A DNA stretch of 36,349 nt from Streptomyces sp. GTDB lineage: Bacteria > Actinomycetota > Actinomycetes > Streptomycetales > Streptomycetaceae. The DNA is taken from positions 1-36,349 of the forward strand of contig NZ_JAPSKQ010000053.1 of NCBI RefSeq assembly GCF_031181555.1. Direction: 5' to 3'. The position numbers were made by a program, and so were the translations under genes. Below the pieces are notes generated by a model, which saw only the letters and a list, made by a program, of their open reading frames with translations, had not been told where the DNA came from and searched no databases. This document shows positions 29,760 to 36,349 of the stretch, one piece after another. Positions within the stretch are counted from its first letter, which is position 1. Each line of letters begins with the position of its first letter.

Positions 29760-30524
29760 ATGAAGCTGACCGCGCCGGTGACCGGCGGGCCGTGCTGGGC
29801 CGAGCTGGGGACCAGCGACCCGGAGTCCGCCCAGCGGTTCTACACGCGGCTGTTCGGCTGGCGCCCGAAGACGGATCCGCGCCAGGAGGCGGGCGGTCAC
29901 ACGGTCGCGTATCGCGGCGACGCCGCGGTCGCCGCGCTGGCACCGCTGTACCGGCAGTCGCAGCCGGTCGCCTGGAACGTGTCGTTCGCGGTGGCCGACG
30001 CCGACGCCGCCGCCCGCGCGGTGGCCTCGGCGGGCGGGACGGTGCTCCTCGGCCCGGCGGACGTGTTCGACGCGGGCCGTTCCGCGGTGGCCGCCGACCC
30101 GTCCGGTGCCGTCTTCCAGCTGTGGCAGCCCGGCACCTTCCCGGGCGCCGGGCTGCTCAACGCCCCCGGGTCGCTGGGCTGGGTGGAACTGCTGACCCGC
30201 GCGCCGCAGGAGGCCGTGGCCTTCTACACCAGCGTGTTCGGCTGGAGCGTGGGGCCCTCCCCGCGGTACCCCCGGTGGGGCGTCGACGGCACGGAGTTCG
30301 GCGGCATGGTGCCGATGGACGACAAGTTCCCGCACGAGGTGCCGGCGCACTGGCTGCCGTACTTCGCGGTCGAGGACGTGGACGCCGCGGCCCTGACGAC
30401 GACGCGGGCGGGGGGCAGCGTGCTGATGGAGCCCACCTCCCTGGCCGACGGCCCGCGCATCGCGGTGCTCCGGGACCCGCAGGGGGCGATGTTCGGCGTG
30501 TACCGGGCGGGCGACTGGGACTGA
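29760..30524 (+). CDS. two-domain VOC family protein
   Basis: This 254-residue protein has two glyoxalase-type modules. Residues about 8-122 start CWAELGTSDPESAQRFYTRLFGW and end PSGAVFQLWQPG. Residues about 135-252 start GWVELLTRAPQEAVAFYTSVFGW and end PQGAMFGVYRAGDWD. The two halves align with each other, as expected for the duplicated family common in streptomycetes (hydroxylase-like proteins around DfdB/27-kDa antigen CFP30B). ATG 29760 has GGAAGGAG about four bases before it. It stands alone and converges on the MarR gene, with a shared hairpin. The ligand or substrate is unknown. Confidence 0.87.
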   Translation: MKLTAPVTGGPCWAELGTSDPESAQRFYTRLFGWRPKTDPRQEAGGHTVAYRGDAAVAALAPLYRQSQPVAWNVSFAVADADAAARAVASAGGTVLLGPADVFDAGRSAVAADPSGAVFQLWQPGTFPGAGLLNAPGSLGWVELLTRAPQEAVAFYTSVFGWSVGPSPRYPRWGVDGTEFGGMVPMDDKFPHEVPAHWLPYFAVEDVDAAALTTTRAGGSVLMEPTSLADGPRIAVLRDPQGAMFGVYRAGDWD

Positions 30525-30525
30525 G

Positions 30526-30560
30526 GCCCGGTGGGCCGGAACGCGCGACGCGCACCGGGC
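30526..30560. terminator. bidirectional hairpin between VOC and MarR genes
   Basis: GCCCGGTG (30526-30533) pairs with CACCGGGC (30553-30560). The loop contains a further GCGCG/CGCGC pairing. It lies between convergent stops at 30524 and 30609. Confidence 0.6.
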
Positions 30561-30608
30561 GGAACCCCCGGCCCGGCGGTGTCCCGGGGCCCGGTGCCGC
30601 GGCCGGTC

Positions 30609-31244
30609 TCAGGCCCGCAGGGCGCCCAGGCGGCCTTCCAGCTGCCCGAGCAATTCGCCCAGCAGGGCGGCGAGTTCGCCGAGTTCCGGTCCGTCCAGGC
30701 CGGACAGCACGGTGGTCTCGTAGGCGAGCTGCGCGGGCAGGACGCCGTCGACCAGGTCGCGCCCGGCGTCGGTGAGGCGGACGTGTGCGACACGGCGGTC
30801 ACGGGTGTCGCCGCGGCGTTCCACCAGCCCGCGCTCGGTGAGCTGCTTGAGGCGTTTGGTGACGGCGGCGCCCGAGGAGAAGGTCTCCCGGGCCAGCTCG
30901 CTCGGGGTCAGTTCGTGGCCGGTGCGGCGCAGCGCGCCGAGCAGGTCGAACTCGGGGCGGGTCAGACCGGCCCGGCGCAGCGGGGCGTCCTCGGCCTGCT
31001 GGAGGAGGGCGGCGCAGCGGTTGATGCGGCCGATCACCTCCATGGGGCCGGTGTCGAGGCCGGGGTGGACGGCCCGCCACTGCCGGACGACCGCGGCGAC
31101 GGTGTCGCCCCGCCCGCGGCCGGGCTCGGGCCCGCTCGCCGGCCCCGTCCCTCCGGCGGCCGACGCCCCCTCGGTGGCCGTCGGGCCGTCGCCGCCGGTC
31201 ACCGGTGCTCCTTCGCCGGCCGATGGTCCTTCGGTCGCCGTCAT
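30609..31244 (-). CDS. MarR family transcriptional regulator, coupled to FUSC transporter
   Basis: This 211-residue regulator has about 45 N-terminal residues of low complexity (Gly, Thr, Ala, Pro, with TATEG twice). The MarR domain follows: VIGRINRCAALLQQAEDAPLRRAGLTRPEFDLLGALRR, then the HTH LTPSELARETFSSGAAVTKRLKQLTERGLVERR, then the wing GDTRDRRVAHVRLTDAGR. ATG 31244 overlaps the stop of the FUSC gene (ATGA), giving translational coupling and fixing the start despite the odd N-terminus. A 23-bp AT-rich inverted repeat in front of the FUSC gene is the probable operator. The module reads as a ligand-relieved repressor of an aromatic-compound exporter, regulating itself through the shared transcript. 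Confidence 0.88.
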   Translation of the reverse strand: MTATEGPSAGEGAPVTGGDGPTATEGASAAGGTGPASGPEPGRGRGDTVAAVVRQWRAVHPGLDTGPMEVIGRINRCAALLQQAEDAPLRRAGLTRPEFDLLGALRRTGHELTPSELARETFSSGAAVTKRLKQLTERGLVERRGDTRDRRVAHVRLTDAGRDLVDGVLPAQLAYETTVLSGLDGPELGELAALLGELLGQLEGRLGALRA

Positions 31245-32920
31245 GGCCGTACGTCCTCCGTGTGCGTGCTCGTGCCGGGGTCCGCAAACAGCCCCTGGCG
31301 TCGTACCGTCGCCGCGAGCGTACGGTGTGCCGCCTGCTCGGCGAGCACGACCCGCTCCTGCGGCAGCGCGCGCTGCCACCATTCACCGGCCGCGGCGTCG
31401 GCGGTGGCCCGCAGGTCGACCAGTGCGGTGACGAGGCCGCGGCGGGCGCCCTCCAGGGCCGTGGGCGCGGCCTGCGGATCGGCCAGCAGGCGGGCGGCGC
31501 CCTCGCGGGCACGGTCGACGGCGGTGAGCGCCCGCTCGACGCGATCGCCCGCCCGCCGGTTGGTGACGGCCACGGCGGCGGCGAACCCGACCAGGGCTCC
31601 GACGAGGGTGTCCACCACGCGCTCGGTGACCAGGTCGCCGGGGTGCTGGCGGCCGGCGAACTCGGTGACGAGCAGCGCGAGCGGGGTCACGCAGACACTG
31701 CCGAGCCAGTAGTTGCGGCCGATGAGCGCCTCGGCGCCGAAGTTGAAGGCGAGGCAGCACAGGACGAGGGCGAGCGGACCGAGGTGGGCGATCGGCGCCA
31801 CGGCGGCGAAGAGCAGGACGCCGACGAGGTTGCCGACGACGCGCTGTACGGCCCGGTTCCAGGTGAGGGTGAGGTTGGCCTGGTAGAGCGACGCCGCGGT
31901 GACCAGGGCCCAGTAGGGGCGGCCGATGCCGAGGGCGAGGGAGGCGTGGCCGGCGAGCGCGCAGCCGAGCCCGGTGCGGACGGCGATCGGGGTGAGCGGT
32001 CCGAGCCTGCTCCACAGGGGGCGCGGCGCGGTGGCGCGTTCCGCGGCCACGCCCAGGAGTTCGTCGGCGTCCGTGCGGGGGTCGTCGGTGTGCGGGACGC
32101 GGCCCGTGCCGCGCAGGGCGCGGGCCCAGGCGCGCAGGCGTGCGGGGTCCACGTCGGCCGGCGCGGCGAGCGCGACCTCGGCACGGACCACGAGCCGCTC
32201 GAGGGCGCGGCGGGTGGCCGCGGAACGGGTCCCCGCCGACAGCGACTGCCATGCGGCCTGGACGGCGGCGTAGGCGGCGGCACGGGCCCCGGGGTGACCG
32301 TCGCCGGCGCCCGCGGTCTCGGCGTACGCGGCGGCGGCGTTCAGGGCGTGGGCGGTGGCCCGGCGCTCCGGGCCGTGCGGCCGGACCAGCGCGGGCGCCA
32401 TGCCGACCAGCCAGGCCCACACGCCGGCCGCGGCGGCGAGCGCGAGATGGCCGGGGACCTGGCCGAGGGTCTGCGGGACGAACAGCGAGGCCGAGCTGAC
32501 GAAGGTGAGGACCACATGGGCGGGCGGGCCGATGCGGGTGGCGTCGCACAGCACCTTCTGGACGGCGGCCAGCACGGCGCCGACGGTGACCAGGACGGCC
32601 GCGTTCCCGGTGAGGGAGGCGGCGACCAGGGCCACGGCGAGGCCGCCGAGCATGCCGAGCACCACTCCCGCCAGCGCCCTGGCCCGGGCTGCGTACGGGC
32701 GGTTGTGGGTGTAGAGGGCGCACAGGGACCCGGCCATGGTGTACACCGCCAGGTCGAGCCGGCCGAGCGCCACCAGGAGCAGGCTGGGCGGTGCGACCGC
32801 GACGACCACGCTGAGGGCCGGCTTGAACCAGATGTCGGAGGGCCGTCCGAGGCGCAGCGCACCGGCGACCGGGAGGCGCCGGGCGGGCGGGACGGCGGGG
32901 GTGGGGCTCGCACTGCTCAT
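31241..32920 (-). CDS. FUSC family membrane transporter (aromatic acid exporter-like)
   Basis: This 559-residue protein has two membrane blocks, about residues 30-180 (including FKPALSVVVAVAPPSLLLVALG and AVYTMAGSLCALYTHNRPYAARARALAGVVLGMLGGL) and about 315-450. The FUSC signature is LTPIAVRTGLGCALAGHASLALGIGRPYWALVTAASLYQANLTLTWNRAVQRVVGNLVG. A soluble domain lies between the blocks, and a cytoplasmic C-terminal domain follows them. Relatives (AaeB, YccS, FusC) export aromatic carboxylates or fusaric acid. ATG 32920 lacks a clear ribosome site, so a short-leader or leaderless message is likely. The operator-like repeat lies only 12-34 bases upstream. It is first in a two-gene operon with the coupled MarR gene. 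Confidence 0.87.
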   Translation of the reverse strand: MSSASPTPAVPPARRLPVAGALRLGRPSDIWFKPALSVVVAVAPPSLLLVALGRLDLAVYTMAGSLCALYTHNRPYAARARALAGVVLGMLGGLAVALVAASLTGNAAVLVTVGAVLAAVQKVLCDATRIGPPAHVVLTFVSSASLFVPQTLGQVPGHLALAAAAGVWAWLVGMAPALVRPHGPERRATAHALNAAAAYAETAGAGDGHPGARAAAYAAVQAAWQSLSAGTRSAATRRALERLVVRAEVALAAPADVDPARLRAWARALRGTGRVPHTDDPRTDADELLGVAAERATAPRPLWSRLGPLTPIAVRTGLGCALAGHASLALGIGRPYWALVTAASLYQANLTLTWNRAVQRVVGNLVGVLLFAAVAPIAHLGPLALVLCCLAFNFGAEALIGRNYWLGSVCVTPLALLVTEFAGRQHPGDLVTERVVDTLVGALVGFAAAVAVTNRRAGDRVERALTAVDRAREGAARLLADPQAAPTALEGARRGLVTALVDLRATADAAAGEWWQRALPQERVVLAEQAAHRTLAATVRRQGLFADPGTSTHTEDVRP

Positions 32921-32931
32921 GAAGAGCAAGG

Positions 32932-32954
32932 TTAACAGGTATTTTACTTGTAAA
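32932..32954. promoter_or_regulatory. MarR-type operator in front of the FUSC-marR operon
   Basis: TTAACAGGTA (32932-32941) and TACTTGTAAA (32945-32954), spaced by TTT, form an inverted repeat matching at 8 of 10 positions. Within it TTTACTTGTAAA (32943-32954) is a perfect 12-base palindrome. The sequence is strikingly AT-rich for this genome. TAAAAT (minus strand) inside it could be the -10 box. Confidence 0.65.
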
Positions 32955-33109
32955 TCATGTGTCTGGCGTGCACCGCCCCGCGCCACCCCCGCGCCGGCCG
33001 GCCGCGCTCCCCCGAACGCTCCCCGTGCACTTCCTCGCGCTCGCGTGCACGCCGCCGGGCCGGGGCATCCCTTGACCGTCCGCTGGAACGGGTCGAGGGG
33101 GAGGTGCGC

Positions 33110-33652
33110 GTGCACGGACCGGCGTCGTCCGGCTGGTTGCTGGTCGCGCTCTGCGCGGCGGCCGGGGCCTACTGCCTGCTGCGGATGCGCAGCAGCGTCG
33201 AGGAGCAGCGCCGCGCCGCGGGCGGTGAGGCGCTCATGGGATTCGGCATGGCCGCGATGGCCGTGCCGGCGGCGGTGTTCACCCCGCCGTCGTGGGCCTG
33301 GTCCGCCCATGCGGTGGTGTTCGGCGTGGCCGGGCTGCACGCGCTGTGGACGGCCCGTGCGAGCGCGCGTCACCTGCACCACCTGGTCGGGGCCGGGGCC
33401 ATGGTCTACATGGCGGTGACGATGGCCACGTCCCCCGGTCACGGGCACGGCGGTTCGGGTATCCCCCTGCTGACCGGAATCCTGTTGCTCTACTTCACCG
33501 GATACGTGCTGGTGACGGGCGTCCGGCTGGTGCCCGTGCCCGCCGTGGCGGTCACCGGGGGATCCCCCGGATGGGGCGACCGGCCGGAGCTGGCCCGGGT
33601 CTGCCGGCTGTCCATGGGGATGGCGATGGTGGCGATGCTGCTGACGATGTGA
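33110..33652 (+). CDS. DUF5134 family membrane protein
   Basis: This 180-residue protein has five hydrophobic segments, about 8-25, 42-58, 64-82, 93-107 and 118-138, with a last one near the C-terminus. A His-containing loop, ARHLHHLVGAGAMVYM (about 86-101), and HGHGG near 111 could bind a metal or haem. Family function is unknown. GTG 33110 is preferred over GTG 33104, because GGGGGAG lies about seven bases before the former. In streptomycetes DUF5134 genes frequently stand next to an M56 peptidase gene, as here (102 bases apart, same strand). A 16-base perfect palindrome lies at 33555-33570 within the coding sequence. Confidence 0.8.
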   Translation: MHGPASSGWLLVALCAAAGAYCLLRMRSSVEEQRRAAGGEALMGFGMAAMAVPAAVFTPPSWAWSAHAVVFGVAGLHALWTARASARHLHHLVGAGAMVYMAVTMATSPGHGHGGSGIPLLTGILLLYFTGYVLVTGVRLVPVPAVAVTGGSPGWGDRPELARVCRLSMGMAMVAMLLTM

Positions 33653-33753
33653 GGCGAGCCGGGGTCCGGCGGTCACGACGCGGGACCGTCGGCTGTGTCA
33701 CTTCGCCCCGGCGAGCCGTGCTCACGGGCGGCAGGTGCTCATAGGCTGCACGC

Positions 33754-34689
33754 ATGATGCTCCCCGCGGCCCTGCTGCTGCTCGGCATCCTGACCGCCGT
33801 CGCCGGCCCCCGGCTGCTCGCCCGGGCCGACTGGCCGGACCGTGAACCGGTGGTGGCGCTGTGGGTGTGGCAGTGCGTGATCGCGGCGGTGCTGCTGTGC
33901 TGCGCCCTGTCGATGACGTTCAGCGCGGCGGCCGCCTGGCGGGCGGTGGGCGGCCGGGTGTTCGCCACCGCACCCCGCGCGGTCGCGGAGGCGTACGCCC
34001 TGGGGACGGCCGGGCCCTGGGCGGCGACCACCGCGGTGGTACTGGCCTGCGGCGGGATGTGGAGCGCGGCGATGCTGGCCCGGGAGATCGCACGGGCCCG
34101 CGCCCGGCGCCGGGCGCGCCGGGCCGAACTGCGGGTACGGGCCCCGCTGCTGCCCGAGGAGGAGCCGGGCTCCGACCGGCTGGTGGTCCTGGAGGGAGAG
34201 CGGCCCGACGCCTGGTGGCTTCCCGGCGCCCCGCCCCAACTGGTCGTCACCACGGCCGCGTTGCGCCGGCTGAAGGGCCGGCAGCTGGATGCCGTCCTCG
34301 CACACGAGCGGGGGCACGCGCAGGCCCGGCACGACTGGCTGCTGCACTGCTCCTCCGCGCTGGCCGACGGGTTCCCGCAGGTGCCGGTGTTCGCCGCGTT
34401 CCGCGACGAGATGCACCGGCTGGTCGAACTCGCCGCCGACGACACCGCGTCCCGCCGCTTCGGCCGGCTGACCACGGCCCTCGCCCTGGTGGAACTCAAC
34501 GAGCACCGGGGGGTGTTCGGCCCCTGCCCGACCGCGCAGGCACACGTCCCGGCCCGGGTCCGCCGGCTGCTCACTCCGCCGGACCGGCTGACGGCGGGAC
34601 GGCGGCTGCGGCTGACGGCCGCGGCGTCACTGGTGCCGGTGGTCCCCGTACTGGTGGCGTTCGTCCCGGGATTGCGGGCACTGGGATAG
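33754..34689 (+). CDS. M56 family metallopeptidase (BlaR1-type membrane peptidase)
   Basis: This 311-residue integral membrane zinc peptidase has hydrophobic segments at about 4-22, 34-55 and 85-108, and one near 285-307. The zinc motif HExxH is LAHERGHAQARHDWLLH (His184, Glu185, His188), with a downstream Glu in LVELAADDTASRRFG (about 224-238) as third ligand. The active site should face the cytoplasm between membrane segments, as in BlaR1/MecR1, but there is no penicillin-binding sensor domain and no BlaI repressor next to it. ATG 33754 is exactly six bases past TAGGCT (33742-33747), giving a likely leaderless message. It is probably functionally linked to the preceding DUF5134 gene. Confidence 0.87.
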   Translation: MMLPAALLLLGILTAVAGPRLLARADWPDREPVVALWVWQCVIAAVLLCCALSMTFSAAAAWRAVGGRVFATAPRAVAEAYALGTAGPWAATTAVVLACGGMWSAAMLAREIARARARRRARRAELRVRAPLLPEEEPGSDRLVVLEGERPDAWWLPGAPPQLVVTTAALRRLKGRQLDAVLAHERGHAQARHDWLLHCSSALADGFPQVPVFAAFRDEMHRLVELAADDTASRRFGRLTTALALVELNEHRGVFGPCPTAQAHVPARVRRLLTPPDRLTAGRRLRLTAAASLVPVVPVLVAFVPGLRALG

Positions 34690-34815
34690 CCGGTGGTCCC
34701 GGGGCGGGCCGGGGACGGCCCCGGACGGCCCGACGGACCCGGGTGACCGGCCCCGGACGGCAGGACGGAGACGGGCGACTGGCCCCGGACCCCACCGGTC
34801 GGCGAGGATCGCCGC

Positions 34816-35508
34816 ATGCACACCCCCCACGTCGATTCCCCAGCCCGGTCCACAAACCACCGTCCCTCCGCCCTTTCCACCGGTGTCCTGGCGCTTTCCA
34901 CCGGTGTCCTGGCGCTGTGCTCGGCGCTGCTGCTGGCCCTGGTCGCCGTCGAGTGGCGTCCGTTGCTCGATCTGGACGGCGACATCTCCCGCACCACCCA
35001 CCGCTGGGCGGTCGAGGAACCCGGACTGACGCAGGCGGCCCGGGTCCTGACGGACTGGGTCTGGGACCCGTGGACGATGCGGGTGCTGTGCGGCGTGGCG
35101 GCGGCACTGCTGGCGTGGCGGTACGCGGCCCGGTGGGCGGCGATGTGGCTGGTGGTGACGGTCGCCCTCGGGACGGCCGTGCAACAGGGCCTGAAGGCCG
35201 CGGTGGACCGCGCCCGCCCGGTCTGGCCCGACCCGGTCGACTCCGCGCACTACGCGGCCTTCCCGTCGGGCCACGCCATGACCGCCACGGTCGTCTGCGG
35301 ACTCCTGCTGTGGCTCCTGCACCGCCACGGCGTGGGCCGCCTCGCGTGGCGCACGGCGCTGCTCCTGGCGGTCCTCTCGGTGACCGGCGTCGGCCTCACC
35401 CGCGTCTGGCTCGGCGTCCACTGGCCCACGGACGTCCTCGGCGGCTGGCTGCTCGGCGCGCTGGTGGTGGCCGCGGCGGTGTGGGTCCACCGGCGCCGGC
35501 ACCCGTGA
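34816..35508 (+). CDS. PAP2-family membrane phosphatase
   Basis: This 230-residue protein has the three PAP2 motifs: KAAVDRARP (Lys127, Arg134, Pro135), FPSGHAM (Ser151, Gly152, His153) and LTRVWLGVHWPTDVLGG (Arg196, His202, Asp206). The Ser of the third motif is replaced by Thr. About six membrane helices are visible. It would dephosphorylate phosphatidate, undecaprenyl diphosphate or a related lipid phosphate on the outer face of the membrane. ATG 34816 is used; no strong ribosome site is seen. Residues 20-26 and 27-33 (LSTGVLA twice) come from a perfect 21-bp duplication at the start of the first membrane helix. A strong hairpin follows the gene. Confidence 0.88.
   Translation: MHTPHVDSPARSTNHRPSALSTGVLALSTGVLALCSALLLALVAVEWRPLLDLDGDISRTTHRWAVEEPGLTQAARVLTDWVWDPWTMRVLCGVAAALLAWRYAARWAAMWLVVTVALGTAVQQGLKAAVDRARPVWPDPVDSAHYAAFPSGHAMTATVVCGLLLWLLHRHGVGRLAWRTALLLAVLSVTGVGLTRVWLGVHWPTDVLGGWLLGALVVAAAVWVHRRRHP
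34873..34914 (+). repeat. perfect 21-bp tandem duplication in the PAP2 gene
   Basis: The unit 34873-34893 is repeated exactly at 34894-34914 (each begins CTTTCC and ends CTGGCG). Seven codons are duplicated in frame. Identity of the copies indicates a recent slippage event. Confidence 0.95.
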
Positions 35509-35572
35509 GCCGCGCACCCGCACCGCGGGGTCCCGGCGGTGGCGGCCCGGGGCTTCCACCGGCCCCTGCCGA

Positions 35573-35607
35573 CCGTCTCGGGCGATCCCCCGCGTCGCCC
35601 GAGACGG
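35573..35607 (+). terminator. 13-bp perfect hairpin after the PAP2 gene
   Basis: CCGTCTCGGGCGA (35573-35585) pairs with TCGCCCGAGACGG (35595-35607) around a nine-base loop, 65 bases past the stop and before the tetR promoter. Confidence 0.7.
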
Positions 35608-35655
35608 ACGGCAGCCCGGAAGAGGACCCCGGAGGGTCCGACCGGATGCGCTGAG

Positions 35656-35674
35656 TATAGTTGGCTGTCAGCCA
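35656..35674 (+). promoter_or_regulatory. -10 box and operator palindrome of the terminal tetR gene
   Basis: TATAGT (35656-35661) is followed directly by the perfect palindrome TGGCTGTCAGCCA (35662-35674), which covers the expected transcription start. An outer TTG...CAA pairing (TTGGCTG with CAGTCAA) widens it. Autorepression by the encoded TetR protein is likely. Confidence 0.6.
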
Positions 35675-35693
35675 GTCAACGCAGGAGTCAAGC

Positions 35694-36349
35694 ATGTCCC
35701 CGCGCAGCGCCCTGGTCAATGAAGAGTTGCGGAGGCGTTCGAAGGAGCGGCTTCTGCACGCGGCTGTCGAGCTCGTGAACGAGCACGGGTACGAGGCGAC
35801 CACGCTCGGCGACATCGCCGACCGGGCGGGCTCCGCGCGCGGCCTGGTCTCGTACTACTTCCCGGGGAAACGCCAGCTCGTGCAGTCCGCCGTGCACCGG
35901 CTGATGCACCGCACCCTGGAGGAGGCGCTGGAGCGCGAGCCGCGCACCGAGGACGGCCGGGAGCGGATGGCGCGGGCCATCGACGCGATCCTGGGCCTGG
36001 CGCGGGACCGGCCGGTGCTGATGCGCCAGCACATGGCCGGCCTGCTGCAGGCCGAGGGATTCGTCATGTGCCCCGAGCAGCGGCGGCTGGCCGAGCTGCT
36101 GAGGGACACCGTCGCCCGGCACGGCTCCTGCGACGTCGACACCGACTATCCGATGCTGCGCGCCCTGCTGATGGGGGCCGTGTTCGCGGCCCTGGTCCCG
36201 GGCGTGCCGATGCCCGTTCCGGTGCTGCGCGCGGAGCTGTTCAAGCGCTACCGGCTCGACTGGGAGATGGGTGTCCCGCCGGGCACCGAGGTCTCCGGCG
36301 GGACGTGTGGGACGGGCCGGACGGACCTGGCCCGGTTCTTCGCGACCGG
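35694..36349 (+). CDS. TetR family transcriptional regulator (3' end outside window)
   Basis: The frame is open from ATG 35694 to the window end, 218 residues, so only a short C-terminal piece is likely missing. The TetR helix-turn-helix is at about 35-66: EATTLGDIADRAGSARGLVSYYFPGKRQLVQ. The ligand domain has RPVLMRQHMAGLLQAEGFVMCPEQRRLAELL and LLMGAVFAALVPGVPMPVPVLRAELFKRYRLDWE. AGGAG at 35683-35687 lies six bases before the ATG. A palindrome over the start site makes self-repression probable. The partner gene is unknown and may lie to the right of the window. Confidence 0.88.
   Translation, partial: MSPRSALVNEELRRRSKERLLHAAVELVNEHGYEATTLGDIADRAGSARGLVSYYFPGKRQLVQSAVHRLMHRTLEEALEREPRTEDGRERMARAIDAILGLARDRPVLMRQHMAGLLQAEGFVMCPEQRRLAELLRDTVARHGSCDVDTDYPMLRALLMGAVFAALVPGVPMPVPVLRAELFKRYRLDWEMGVPPGTEVSGGTCGTGRTDLARFFAT

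Overview
This is a chromosomal stretch from a high-G+C actinomycete, almost certainly Streptomyces. The evidence is the strong G/C bias at third codon positions, frequent GTG and one TTG start, promoters of the type TTGxxx-17/18-TAGxxT, and lineage-typical families: a SARP/BTAD regulator, DUF6332, DUF5134, DUF6421, DUF6986, a mycothiol-dependent isomerase and an F420-type oxidoreductase. I see no rRNA, tRNA, CRISPR array, prophage or biosynthetic core gene. The region reads as ordinary chromosome arm rich in small regulator/target modules, with a few scars of mobile DNA.

Layout. 1-2.4 kb: the 5' part of a secreted repeat protein, a frameshifted conserved hypothetical gene, and an MFS transporter with a leaderless-type promoter. 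2.5-5.3 kb: an SDR behind a sigma-B-like promoter, a DinB/maleylpyruvate-isomerase-type protein, a MarR regulator, a DUF6332 membrane protein, and the 3' stump of a LuxR response regulator. 5.3-8.7 kb: a short SARP, a TetR regulator divergent from an F420-type oxidoreductase across a five-site operator array, and a geranylgeranyl-reductase-type flavoprotein. 8.7-13.7 kb: an M20 dipeptidase, a metallo-beta-lactamase-fold hydrolase, a TmrB-like ATPase fused to a Nudix hydrolase, a small secreted protein, and a ROK kinase. 13.9-17.4 kb: a LacI regulator divergent from the ROK gene, a DUF2975/Xre pair behind a palindrome-covered promoter, and a DUF6986 aldolase/lyase behind an IclR-type palindrome.

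17.6-20.8 kb is a redox block on the minus strand: thioredoxin-like protein, flavin reductase, etfB, etfA, closed by a very strong hairpin. 21.2-23.4 kb holds an acyltransferase, a Tn3-transposase remnant that cuts off a B3/4-domain gene, and the transglutaminase-like gene that was translationally coupled to it. 23.4-26.7 kb is a three-gene operon, DUF6421 - SDR - threonine aldolase, the last two coupled by a GTGA overlap. 26.9-30.5 kb: a GDPD with an in-frame insertion of a small palindromic repeat, two GNAT proteins and two VOC proteins. 30.6-36.3 kb: a FUSC transporter coupled to its MarR regulator, DUF5134, an M56 metallopeptidase, a PAP2 phosphatase with a fresh 21-bp duplication, and a TetR gene that runs off the window.

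The most interesting items are the uncharacterised DUF6421 operon (with a possible metal site), the 19-bp-phased operator array at 6.84-6.96 kb, the palindrome-clad Xre/DUF2975 promoter, the TmrB-Nudix fusion, the FUSC-MarR module, and the small palindromic repeat family with one copy read as protein. Functions are recognised from sequence motifs and family memory only; no database search was run.
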